From the NCBI RefSeq assembly GCF_038502225.1, contig NC_091325.1, forward strand, positions 32,743,514-32,807,513: DNA of 64,000 bases, written 5' to 3'. Positions 55,891-64,000 of the stretch are shown piece by piece (within the stretch, counting starts at the first letter, position 1; each line of letters begins with the position of its first letter). The notes below the pieces were generated by a model, which worked only from the letters and a program-made list of their open reading frames with translations, made no database searches and was not told the DNA's origin. The position numbers were made by a program, and so were the translations under genes. This stretch comes from Cherax quadricarinatus. Taxonomy: Eukaryota; Arthropoda; Malacostraca; Decapoda; Parastacidae.

Positions 55891-56300
55891 GTCCCTGGTG
55901 GTGTCGATGTGTCTGGAACCCAGTTCTTCAAGGAAACTTGCGGCATTTTGTCCCTATGATCCCAAGGGCTCTGATCCCACTGGGACAAATTTATACAGTT
56001 GGCTAAGGTCCCTGTACGTGGCGATTTTGTACTCCTCCCAGTGACAGTTGACTTCATTGTGTATTGCGTGTCATCCCTTGGTTTTGGAACCGTTAAGACC
56101 ATGTAGACCATGTTGCTCTGCTTGCGCATCACCGCAGATACACGTGTATGCCGTGAGAATTTGGGCAGCAAGGTGGAGAGCCACTGCGTGTTCCCATTGC
56201 TGAAATGGGAACTTCTTGGAGGAAGTCCCAAAAGTGATATGCCCTTACAGCTTGGAGACAGGCAGTTTCACAGTCTGATGTTAGAGCCCTAAGCATGTTG
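55891..56300 (-). pseudogene. probable non-LTR retrotransposon C-terminal fragment
   Basis: The minus-strand frame WEEYKIATYRDLSQLYKFVP, VGSEPLGS, stop, GQNAASFLEELGSRHID and FMFQHLTQEI follows the layout of the C-terminal end of many LINE proteins (a YxxL...FVPVAVE-like block, then an FLEELG block). It runs in the same frame into the GIY-YIG segment of the PLE at 55845, which must be a chance or fusion junction. The upstream part to 56300 is open in other frames only. Family assignment is tentative. Confidence 0.4.
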
Positions 56301-56324
56301 GCAAGCAACATACATAGGGCTGCA

Positions 56325-56417
56325 CTGCACTAGCCAAGGAGCCGAACCCATGCTGGTTTGGTCGGTCTCATGGTGAGCGAAAATACATGACGCCTTAGAC
56401 CACTAGACCACACAATC
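56325..56417 (-). repeat. tRNA-derived SINE head
   Basis: Minus strand: GTGTGGTCTAGTGGTCTAAG (A box) and CATGGGTTCGGCTCCTTGG (B box), about 45 bp apart. A different tRNA origin from the other SINEs here. No body or tail recognised. Confidence 0.65.
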
Positions 56418-56513
56418 CTTAAAAATGGTGCATCTAGCCAAGCTAGATTTTGTACCCACCATCGAAGGATATATGGTGGTGTGGACGCCTCTGAGCTAAT
56501 TTTATTCTACTTA

Positions 56514-57540
56514 TGCAAGTGCTGGATGAAATACACACAACCGAGGAAGAGGTGAAGAAGATGCTATGTGATCTTGATACCTCAAAGGCGGTGGGACCGG
56601 ACAACATTTCTCCGAGGGTCCATAGAGAGGGAGCAGAGATGCTGTGTGTGCCTCTAACAAAAATCTTCAACATATCCACTGAAACTGGGCAACTACCTGA
56701 GGTTTAAAAGATGTCAATGGTATTTCCAATTTTTAAGAAAGGAGACAGGCATGAGGCATTAAATGACAGACCTGTGTCACTGACTTGTATGCTAAGTCAT
56801 GGAGAAGATTATCAAGAGGAGATTGGTGGAGCACCTTAAAGGACAAAAGCTTATAAACGATAACCAGCACGGTTTCAGGGAAGGAAAATCCTGTCACAAA
56901 TCTACTGGGGTTTTATGACAAGGTAACGGAAGTAAGACACGAGAGAGTGGGGTGAATAGACTGCATTTTTTTGGACTGCAAGAAGGTCTTCGGCACAGTT
57001 CCACACAAGAGGCTAATGTATGCACTAGAAGATTAGGCACACATAACAGGAAAGGCACTGCAAAGAATTGGAGAATATCTGACAGGGAGGCAACAGTAAG
57101 TCACGGTAAGTGACGATGTGTCAGTGTGTGTTGAACGGGGTTCTATAGGGGCCAGTCCTAGGACCTGTGATTCTTTTGGTACATGTGAATGATATGACGG
57201 AAGGGATAGACTCAGAAGTGTCCCTGTTTGCAGATGATGTGAAGTTAATAAGGAGAAATAAATGAGATGAAGATCAGGCAGGACCACAAAGAGACCTTTA
57301 CAGGCTACAAGCCTGGTCTAGTAACTGGCTCCTTGAATTTAACTCTGCCATATGCAAAGTCATGACAATTGGGAAAGGGCAAAGAAGACCGCAGACAGAG
57401 TATAGCCTAGGTGGCCAAAGACTGCAAACCTCACTTAAGGAAAAGGATCTTGGGGTGAGTATAATACCAAACACTTCTCCTGAGGCGCACATCAGTCAGA
57501 TAACTGCTGCAGCATACAGGAGTCTAGCAAACCTAAGAAT
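56514..57540 (+). pseudogene. CR1/L2-like LINE copy P8, 5' part
   Basis: RT from QVLDEIHTTEEEVKKMLCDL and KAVGPDNISPRV through a broken middle (QHGFREGKSC, FLDCKKVFGTVPH) to [13 protein letters not shown] codons near 57235 and SLKEKDLGVSIIPNTSPEAH. Many stops and shifts. It ends at CAAACCTAAGAAT, where the Ty3/Gypsy LTR begins; the rest of the copy is at 63279-63840. Confidence 0.85.
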
Positions 57541-57796
57541 TGTCGACAGCCATTTCTGTCTGCTAGTTTCATATTGCGCGGCACTCTGGTGCTGCCCTCT
57601 CTAGGCCTACCCAGGTCAGTGGGTCTCTGGGCCCACTCTCTCTCACTTCACGGCCCACTGACTCGAGAGGTACAAGCGCTCACCCTCCATGGACTGGCTA
57701 TCGGTCATTCCCTCAATTTGCCCGTTGTGTACTCACTCCTATCCAATTAAAACCAAACTAGTCTACGGCCGTATCATTGCTACCTACGCTACCTCA
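57541..57796 (+). repeat. 5' LTR copy
   Basis: 256 bp from TGTCGACAGCC to GCTACCTCA. It differs from the 3' copy at roughly 15 positions. The 3' copy is preceded by TGTCACGTCGGGACGACGCG, which also looks like an LTR start, so the true LTR may be longer and this one 5'-truncated. Confidence 0.88.
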
Positions 57797-58208
57797 ATCG
57801 GCCCTAAACTGCTGTTCAACAGCAAGTACAGCAATAACAGTGGTGGCAGTGGTGGGATACAAACCTACCGCTGGCACCAGGACCAAGGCAAAAAGTCACT
57901 TGCACACACCACCTCCAGCACCACCTGCTAAGCGCGTGGTGACTTGCTTTAATTGTGGCAAACGCGGGCATTACCGATCCGAATGTTACAAACCTAATAC
58001 CCCGCGAGGTAACCGCCACCGTCCCCACGCTCAGTATCGAGAGGGAGTCTACATGTACCACAACACTTACGGTCAAACTTCTAACGAGAGCTACAAGCTG
58101 CGAAGTATCCTGTCAGAGCAGCAGAGTAAGCATTCGTTACACAATACACGTACTAGCAGGAGCCTGTCCACTAGTTCGGGGAAAGAGGCGCATCCGAGAA
58201 ATCAGTGA
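57777..58208 (+). pseudogene. Gag C-terminal remnant with zinc knuckle
   Basis: 143 codons whose front part overlaps the LTR end, so the true N-terminus is missing. A single knuckle CFNCGKRGHYRSEC lies near residues 57-70, preceded by a Pro-rich stretch and followed by basic residues. The frame stops at TGA 58206-58208. The protease frame is open from 58175 and is -1 relative to gag, so a frameshift junction is possible, but I see no classic slippery heptamer. Retroelement Gag binds and packages the RNA; the capsid part is absent here. Confidence 0.72.
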
Positions 58209-59698
58209 AGGACATAGTAACCCTGTTGGAGTCGCTGTATTCCGTACCTGTCCGCAATGCGTGCGCTGCCCTGGGCAGTGATACGCTTGCTGACAGTGAG
58301 GAAACAGAGTGCCCTGATATTGTTGCCGAGACTCATACCATACCTTCCAGGTCGAGCCTCGCAATCAAGAGTCGAGCCTCTAGCAGCTGTGACTCCAGGG
58401 ATTTCGTAGGCCTGTCATGCCTTCACGTTCGGTATGACAACCAGTGTGGACCGCTCGTTGAGTCCACTGTTCACCGTAAGCTTGTTCAGCTTTTCCTCGA
58501 TACAGGTTCGTTGGTTAACATCGTTCGTTCCACTCTCTTCCATGACATTGGCCTTCACGCGGCCATGTTGACGGAGTCGTCTGTCATTCAGACCTTGAGA
58601 GGAGTCTCAGGTAGTCCTCTGACGGTTCGTAGTCATGCAATGTTAGAATTTGTGGTTCGGGGTCACAAGCTGTCCGCAAAATTCTTAGTCGTTGATGATA
58701 TTGTTTTCCCTGGCGACCTGCTTATAGGGTTTAAAACCATGGAAGACACCATGGAAGACCTTAGGATCCACTTAGATTCAGCTGAGTGGAAAGCAGATTT
58801 TAATGGAGTGGATGTGCCCTTCTGGGGCGTGCGCTTGGGATCCACTACGTGCTACTCTGTCTTGGAGTATGCACAGTGTCTGGAATCGTTGGAAACCGAT
58901 GGTTTCCATAGCACATTCTCCCCGAGGTCGGTCTCTTGTCCTGACCAACCTCGCAAGAGAGCTCATTGCTCGTCACATCCTGGCCATCAGCACTTAGTTA
59001 CCAGTGGAACCCAGTCTGGGGACGCCCAGTCTAACCTTCACTCTGACTCTAGCGTTGTTGTAGAGAAGAACAGTTGTCAAGCCGCAGCCTCCCTGTCGGC
59101 AGGCGACTGTCTGACTCGTGTCATGGTATCAGCGAGCAGAGTTACAGCTTGTACAAAGTATGACGTCACTTTGTCAGCGAACTCGCTCACTCCTGTTATG
59201 GTGTACGTGAGCAGAGCTTTTGCAGACCATGTGCTAGTTGACAACGGCATGTGCCGAGTTAAGGGCCACTCCCTTGAACCGTCCTTGCACACAGTGCAAC
59301 ATGGTAAGTTGCAAGTCCTTGTTGTCAACATGCACAGTCGAGAATTTCCCCTGTGGAAGAATACCTCACTTGTCAATCTTGTTAGATTCCCTCTCCCGGT
59401 GAGAGTGGAGGGTGAAGTCCCAGTTGATCTCGTAAGTGCAGTTCTCCCAGGCGAGTCTGCTGCTGACTCTTCCGACACCCGGCCAGTGCAGGAAGATGAT
59501 CTAACTATGACAGACTATCCTAAAGAGGTCCCAAAACTTCTCCAGGTTCTCAGTCGTGCACGTTCTGCAGTCGCGCTAGATGGTGAGTCGATGGGTTTGA
59601 CCCCACTGATCTCTCACCGTATTCCACTTGACAAAGGTACTAAACCCATTTTATGTACCCGCATATCGCCTGCTGCATGCGCAAAGAGTCTTCACTGA
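58205..59698 (+). pseudogene. Ty3/Gypsy protease region
   Basis: About 497 codons, starting formally at a GTG. The aspartic protease motif LFLDTGSLVN has its Asp at residue 99, followed by the hydrophobic ILxG-like block (FPGDLLIGF) expected of the fold. The long remainder (Ser- and Val-rich) is the spacer to RT. The last 25 codons run into the RT front in the wrong frame: an extra T in the TTTT run near 59650 separates this frame from the pol frame at 59628. Protease would cut Gag and Pol; with the shift, RT is not made from this frame. Confidence 0.8.
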
Positions 59699-61847
59699 AG
59701 AACTCATTACAAGGATGATCTGTGTTGGAGTTATTGAGGAGTCCAATTCCCCGTGGAATGCTCCTCTCATTCTGGTTCCTAAGATAGACGGAACCTGGCG
59801 CCTTGTTATTGATTACAGGAAACTGAATGCGTGTTCAATCCCAAACCGATTTCTGTTGCCAGTTCTGAACGACCTGTTACAGAACATCGGTGATAATAAG
59901 GTCTTTTTGACTCTTGATCTTCTTCAAGGGTTTTGGCAGATCCCCCTCGATGACCAGAACAAAGAGTTGACAGCTTTCTCTACGCCAACCGATCATTACC
60001 AGTTCAGGTGGATGCCCTTCAGTTTGCACGGAAGCCCAATCACGTTTAGTCGTTTGATGACGACAATTTTCCGTACTCTCCTAGGTGGCACGCTCATGGT
60101 CTACCTAGATGATCTCATAGTCATGTCGCAAGTTGTCCCGACACATCTCGAGAAACTTGACAGAGTATTGGACAGGCTAGCTCAGGCAAACCTTAAGGTA
60201 AAGCTCTCCAAATGTCATTTCCTCCGGAAGGAAATAAAATTTCTGGGTCATGTAGTGACTCAGAATGGCATAAAGACGGACGAGTCTAAAATCTCTGCCA
60301 TGCAGAAATTCCTTAGAACTGTGACGGCGGATGCAGTTCCGTCCTTCATAGGCCTGGCGGGTTTCTACCGCACCTTCATTGCCGGTTTCTCGACCATTGC
60401 TGCACCCCTGACATGCTTGCTCAAGAAGGATGCCCCTTTTGAGTGGACTTGTGATCAAGAACGAGCTTTTGTCACTCTAAAGAACGAGTTAACATCAGCC
60501 CCAGTCCTTAGATTCCCTGACTTCACCAAGGCATTTACCTTGACGACTGATGCCAGCAAAGTTGGCATTGGTGCAGTCTTGTCACAGGAATCTAATGGTA
60601 AGCAACAGCCTATTGCCTATGCTAGCCGTGTCCTTACTAAAGCGGAAGTCAATTACTCAGTGACAGAGCTAGAAGCTTTAGGCATTGTATGGGCCTTGAG
60701 TCATTTTCGGGATGTCATCTACAATTATCCTATCAAGATTTACACAGATCATCTACCTTTATTGGCCCTTTTCGCTAATAAGAACCTCTCAGGAAAGCAT
60801 GATCGGTGGTCCCTCACGTTCAACGACTACAACCCTGAAATTTGCTATGTCCTAGGCAAGCAAAATGTTGTAGCTGATGCCCTGTCGAGGCATATAGCAT
60901 TCGTGAGTGTCGACAAATCGTTCTCTGTAGAGGATCTTGAGAGAGCCCAACGGCAGGACCCTGTGTGGTCTCCAGTCCTTCGTTTCCTGACCAAGGAAGA
61001 CGTTGACTTACAGGTCAAGCCTCCCGTTCCACTGAAGGATTTGGTGGTCAGCCAAGGAGTACTGTGCCGTGTTACACAGCTGGTGGGCCCCGACAGAACC
61101 ATATATCAACTGTTGATACCGGAGTCCATGATACCAGCTACTCTTAGGTTGATCCACGATGTCCCAGGTGTAGCGCTCCCTGGGAAGGACCGCAGTATCA
61201 AACAGGCACGAATGAAATATTTCTGGCCTAAGATGGCAGCGGACATTGCCAAGCATGTACACCAGTGTGTTGTTTGCCTACAGCACAAGGGTACCGTTAC
61301 AGATCCTAACCCCATTCTAAAGTATCCCATTACAAAGGAGCCCTGGGAGAGAACTTCTGTCGACCTGTTGACGAACTTCTCGACCTCGGAGAAGGGAAAT
61401 AAGCACCTGCTTGTAATGGTAGATAACTTGACGCGGTACAGTGAATTAGTACCCATTCCTGACAAAACTGCCGAGACTGTTGCTAATGCTTTCGGTGAGC
61501 ATGTCGTTCTCCGTCATACCTGCCCACGTGCCCAAGCGCCAGTAGCTCCATGCCACCCAGCGAGTAATGGTCTTGCTGAACGTACAAATTGCAAAGTCCT
61601 GGAGGTGCTCAGGGTAACCGATAATCCAAGTTGTACTACATGGGATGAGGCTATCCCAGATGTTCAGTGTACATTAAACTCCTCCCTCAACAGCTCGATC
61701 GGTGAGACACCTCATTTAGCTTTGTTTGGCTATGACAAGCGCTTACCGTACGAAATTCTGTTCGCTCCGCCTCGACCTACTTACGACACTGATAACCCCA
61801 GTGTAGTAAAGATGCGGACCACGCAGCTTCTTTTCCAGTGGGTATGA
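59628..61847 (+). pseudogene. Ty3/Gypsy RT, RNase H and integrase
   Basis: 739 codons. RT: SNSPWNAPLILVPK, WRLVIDYRKLN, FLTLDLLQGFWQIPL and VYLDDLIV (catalytic block at residues 159-162), all intact. RNase H: TTDASKVGIGAVLSQ (Asp near 308), TELEALGIVWAL, YTDHLPL and NVVADALSR. Integrase: the zinc region starts HDVPGVALPGKDR (His 510), where the second His of the usual GHPG is Leu, then CVVC. The core has the first Asp (TSVDLL) and the Glu (SNGLAERTN), but the part with the middle Asp is deleted in frame between VVLRH and APCHP. A TGA at 61845-61847 stops the frame early. RT looks sound, integrase is dead. Confidence 0.9.
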
Positions 61848-62365
61848 GAGAACCTTATGAAAGCTACTGATAGGTTCACGTCTGAGCGCAATGCCCTCGC
61901 CAAGGAAAGCAAAGTGGAACCAGGTTGCAAAGTTATGTTGCTCAACCCGGCGCAGACCCCAGGTATGCATAAACTTGTTCCTAAATTCGTGGGTCCTTAC
62001 CGTGTCCTCGACAGCTTCGTGGCAATAAGTTCGAGGTGAGGGAGATTGCTACTGGAACTATCAAAAAAGCCCACCTTGATCACATGAAGTATGTGGACCA
62101 CGTGCAGGCCGAAGCAGAGCTGGATTCGCGTGCATTGCAAAGCCACAATCAGACCAATGCTAGGGACAACCCGTCTACTTCTCCTCCCACTACTACTGTT
62201 ACTGATGACAGCCCAGTAAGGCTCCATACTTATGGTCTGCGACCCAGGAGAATAGTACATTTCTGTGACATTCACGTACCTACTGACTTGTCTGACTCCT
62301 ACGATAGCTATGTTAATTGTTTGCTTGCACAAATGGGTATAAATGCACACACATTGCATAGTTAG
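61848..62365 (+). pseudogene. integrase C-terminal GPY/F part and tail
   Basis: The pol frame continues after the TGA with MKATDRFTSERNALAKESKV, then KLVPKFVGPYRVLD (GPY/F module) to a TGA near 62037. One base is lost near 62020. The next frame continues HLDHMKYVDHVQAEAELDSR to a Thr/Ser-rich tail ending at TAG 62363-62365. No envelope-like ORF follows. Confidence 0.75.
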
Positions 62366-62487
62366 TTGATAACGGAGTCAGGGTGGACAACATCATGTAA
62401 ATATGTAAATAATTTTAGAAGGGTACGCAGAGTATAATGAATTCCATGGACATAGTATTATTGTGGGTATGTGTACCCAGTGTCTCT

Positions 62488-62560
62488 CCATAACCCCGGC
62501 CGGGATTGAACCCGCTATGAGACTCTATGACCGCGGGTTCAATCCCGGCCGGGGGTATGG
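62488..62560. repeat. 28-bp-arm hairpin containing a B box
   Basis: 62488-62515 and 62533-62560 are reverse complements with one mismatch, around a 17-nt loop. Each arm holds GGGTTCAATCCCGGCCGGGG, a tRNA-type T-arm and acceptor segment. GGTATGGTTTGT follows, as at 54755-54770, so this is a fold-back of part of that SINE family inside the element's 3' region. Confidence 0.85.
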
Positions 62561-63022
62561 TTTGTTTGCAGTCGTGTCATTACGATTTCTTGAGCCAGTG
62601 TCTCTTTTAAAGCCTGTATTACTGTCAGGGCCGGTGACGCCTTCGAGTCATGTCACACCTTAGGAAATGCTACCGTCAGTCATTGTTTGCAGATGTGAGG
62701 GTGCAACAGTGTTCATAGACAAGTAGTCAAGCCTGATGTTCAGCCCTGCGGAAAACCTGTATATAGAAGATTTTAGTTCCAGTGCTGACGTCTCCTGGCT
62801 CTGTCCTCGATGAAGCTGCGCGGGCAACCCAGTTTTCTCTTCCCTCAGGATGGGAGAGTTTTTTTTTTTTGGCCTGCTGCAGTGAATGTCGATTTTTTTT
62901 TATTTAGGAGTGAGCGAAAGCCAGTCCCTCCCTGGGGTAACTATTGTAAATAATTCTTTCACACCTTCGGTGCCCACCAGTATTGTCACGTCGGGACGAC
63001 GCGAGGTGCGTGGCCGAGCAAA

Positions 63023-63278
63023 TGTCGACAGCCATTTCTGTCTGCTAGTTTCATATTCCACGGCACTCTGGTGCTGCCCTCTCTAGACCTACCCAGATCA
63101 GTGGGTCGCTGGGCCCACTCTCTCTCACTTCACGGCCGACTGACTCGAGATGTACAAGCACTCAACCTCCACGGACTGGCTATCGGTCATTCCCTCACTT
63201 TGCCCATTGTGTACTCACTCCTATCCAATTAAAGCCAAACTAGTCCACGGCCGTATCATTGCTACCTACGCTACCTCC
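63023..63278 (+). repeat. 3' LTR copy
   Basis: 256 bp matching 57541-57796; it ends CTACCTCC where the 5' copy ends CTACCTCA. LINE sequence resumes at once. Confidence 0.88.
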
Positions 63279-63840
63279 ATAGTGTTCTGATACTTCAGTA
63301 TGGAATTTTTCAAGACTCTGTATGTCAGGCTCATATTGGACTATGCAACACCTGTTTGGAATCCACACCTGGTCAAGCATGTCAAGATATTAGAGAAGTG
63401 CAAAGGTTTGCAACAAAACTAGTCCCCGAACTAAGGAGATTGTCCTAGGAAGAAAGGTTAATTAAGGGAAGTCTGCCTGGCGATACTAGAGGAAATTAGA
63501 GTTAAGGGAGACTTGATAACGACATATCAAATACTGCGAGGAATTGACAAGGTGGACAAAGACAAGACGTTCCAAAGATGGTACACAGAAACAAGGGGTC
63601 ACAATTGGAAGTTGAAGACCCCGATGAATCAAAGGGATGTTAGGAATTTTTTCTTCAGTCATAGAGTTGTCAGGAAGTGAAATAGACTAGAAAGTGACGT
63701 AATGGAGACAGGAACCATACATAGTTTTAAGACGAAGTTTGATAAGTTCATGGAGCAGTGAAAGAGAAGACCTATTAGGGAACAGCAAAGAAGCAGGACC
63801 AGGAACTATGACTCGACCCCTGCAACCACAAATAGGTGAA
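63279..63840 (+). pseudogene. CR1/L2-like LINE copy P8, 3' part
   Basis: Continues P8 from ATAGTGTTCTGATACTTCAG through the degenerate C-terminal domain (LDYATPVWNPHLVKH, HNWKLKTPMNQRDVRNFF) to the 3' UTR (CAACCACAAATAGGTGAAAA). The tail is mutated, with no (AC)n. After it, 63841-64000 shows only a short (GC)n-like run and AT-rich sequence. Confidence 0.85.
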
Positions 63841-64000
63841 AATAAATAGTGGAGTACACTTGCGCGCGCGAGTCACACTTACAGAGGAGATAACATGGGT
63901 AAAATGTGCTGACGTATCCGTAACTTTAACTAGATCGTAAATAATAAAGAGGAAATGTATAGAACTTTTAAACAAAATAATTAAATGTTAGCTAAGAAAT

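Larger units (their letters stand above)
57541..63278 (+). mobile_element. Ty3/Gypsy LTR retrotransposon, nested and defective
   Basis: 5.7 kb with related 256-bp terminal copies, a gag remnant, protease, RT, RNase H, integrase and a trailing ORF. It splits LINE copy P8: LINE sequence stops at 57540 and resumes at 63279. Only AT is clearly duplicated (…GAAT before, ATAG… after); counted as GAAT against CCAT, a 4-bp duplication would have two changes. Gag is mostly deleted, since only about 150 bp separate the 5' LTR from the zinc knuckle. Confidence 0.92.

Noticed and set aside
58175..58208. Programmed gag-pol frameshift site
   Set aside because: The frames overlap by -1, but GGGGAAA here is not a classic slippery heptamer in the gag frame, and gag itself is largely deleted.
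57541..63278. Endogenous retrovirus with envelope
   Set aside because: After pol there is only a short Thr/Ser-rich ORF without a signal peptide, fusion peptide or membrane segment.

Overview
The window is eukaryotic and made almost entirely of mobile elements and simple repeats. I found no intact host gene, rRNA gene or functional tRNA gene. The mix points to an arthropod, most likely a decapod crustacean: long (TA)n, (CA)n, (GA)n and (TAC)n tracts, GIY-YIG Penelope-like elements, RTE-like, CR1/L2-like and Jockey/I-like LINEs, tRNA-derived SINEs and a Ty3/Gypsy element. The taxon is inferred from repeat style, not from a marker gene.

Layout. 0-2.4 kb: a broken Penelope-like element (PLE) running off the left edge, with a 50-bp perfect inverted repeat and a hammerhead-like fold. 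2.5-11.3 kb: two nearly identical RTE-like LINE copies in inverted orientation, each with a long (TA)n tract at its 5' end, enclosing a Jockey/I-like ORF1 and a Jockey-like RT 3' end. A 100-N gap lies at 11311-11410. 11.4-16.8 kb: SINEs, palindromes, half of a MITE, LINE and PLE fragments and a 31-bp minisatellite. 16.8-24.4 kb: CR1/L2-like LINE copies on the minus strand, joined head to tail through (GT)n. 24.4-28 kb: a second MITE half, a 98-bp-arm inverted tRNA-like repeat and a Tx1/L1-like LINE with an intact ORF1. 28.7-34.8 kb: Jockey-like and RTE-like fragments, and a PLE that cuts an older coding relic and is bounded by a clean 10-bp target-site duplication. 35.3-47.5 kb: seven more CR1/L2-like copies, all on the plus strand, again joined by (CA)n. 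49-53.6 kb: a 20-bp satellite of about 195 units flanked by related 20-bp and 40-bp zones. 54.6-56.4 kb: SINEs, a Tigger-like MITE and a PLE 3' end with a good hammerhead core. 56.5-63.8 kb: a Ty3/Gypsy element with 256-bp LTR copies, inserted into another CR1/L2-like copy whose halves lie on either side.

How it fits together. The strongest large-scale pattern is in the CR1/L2-like copies. Every junction inside the two clusters reads copy, (CA)n, copy, always in the same orientation and with different 5' truncation points. This suggests that new copies land in the (CA)n tail of an older copy. The second theme is Penelope-like elements: four loci, two with GIY-YIG domains near ribozyme-like repeats, one with a precise insertion footprint. 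Most reading frames are broken by stops, frameshifts or lost catalytic residues, so this is a nested, mostly inactive repeat region with a few young copies.
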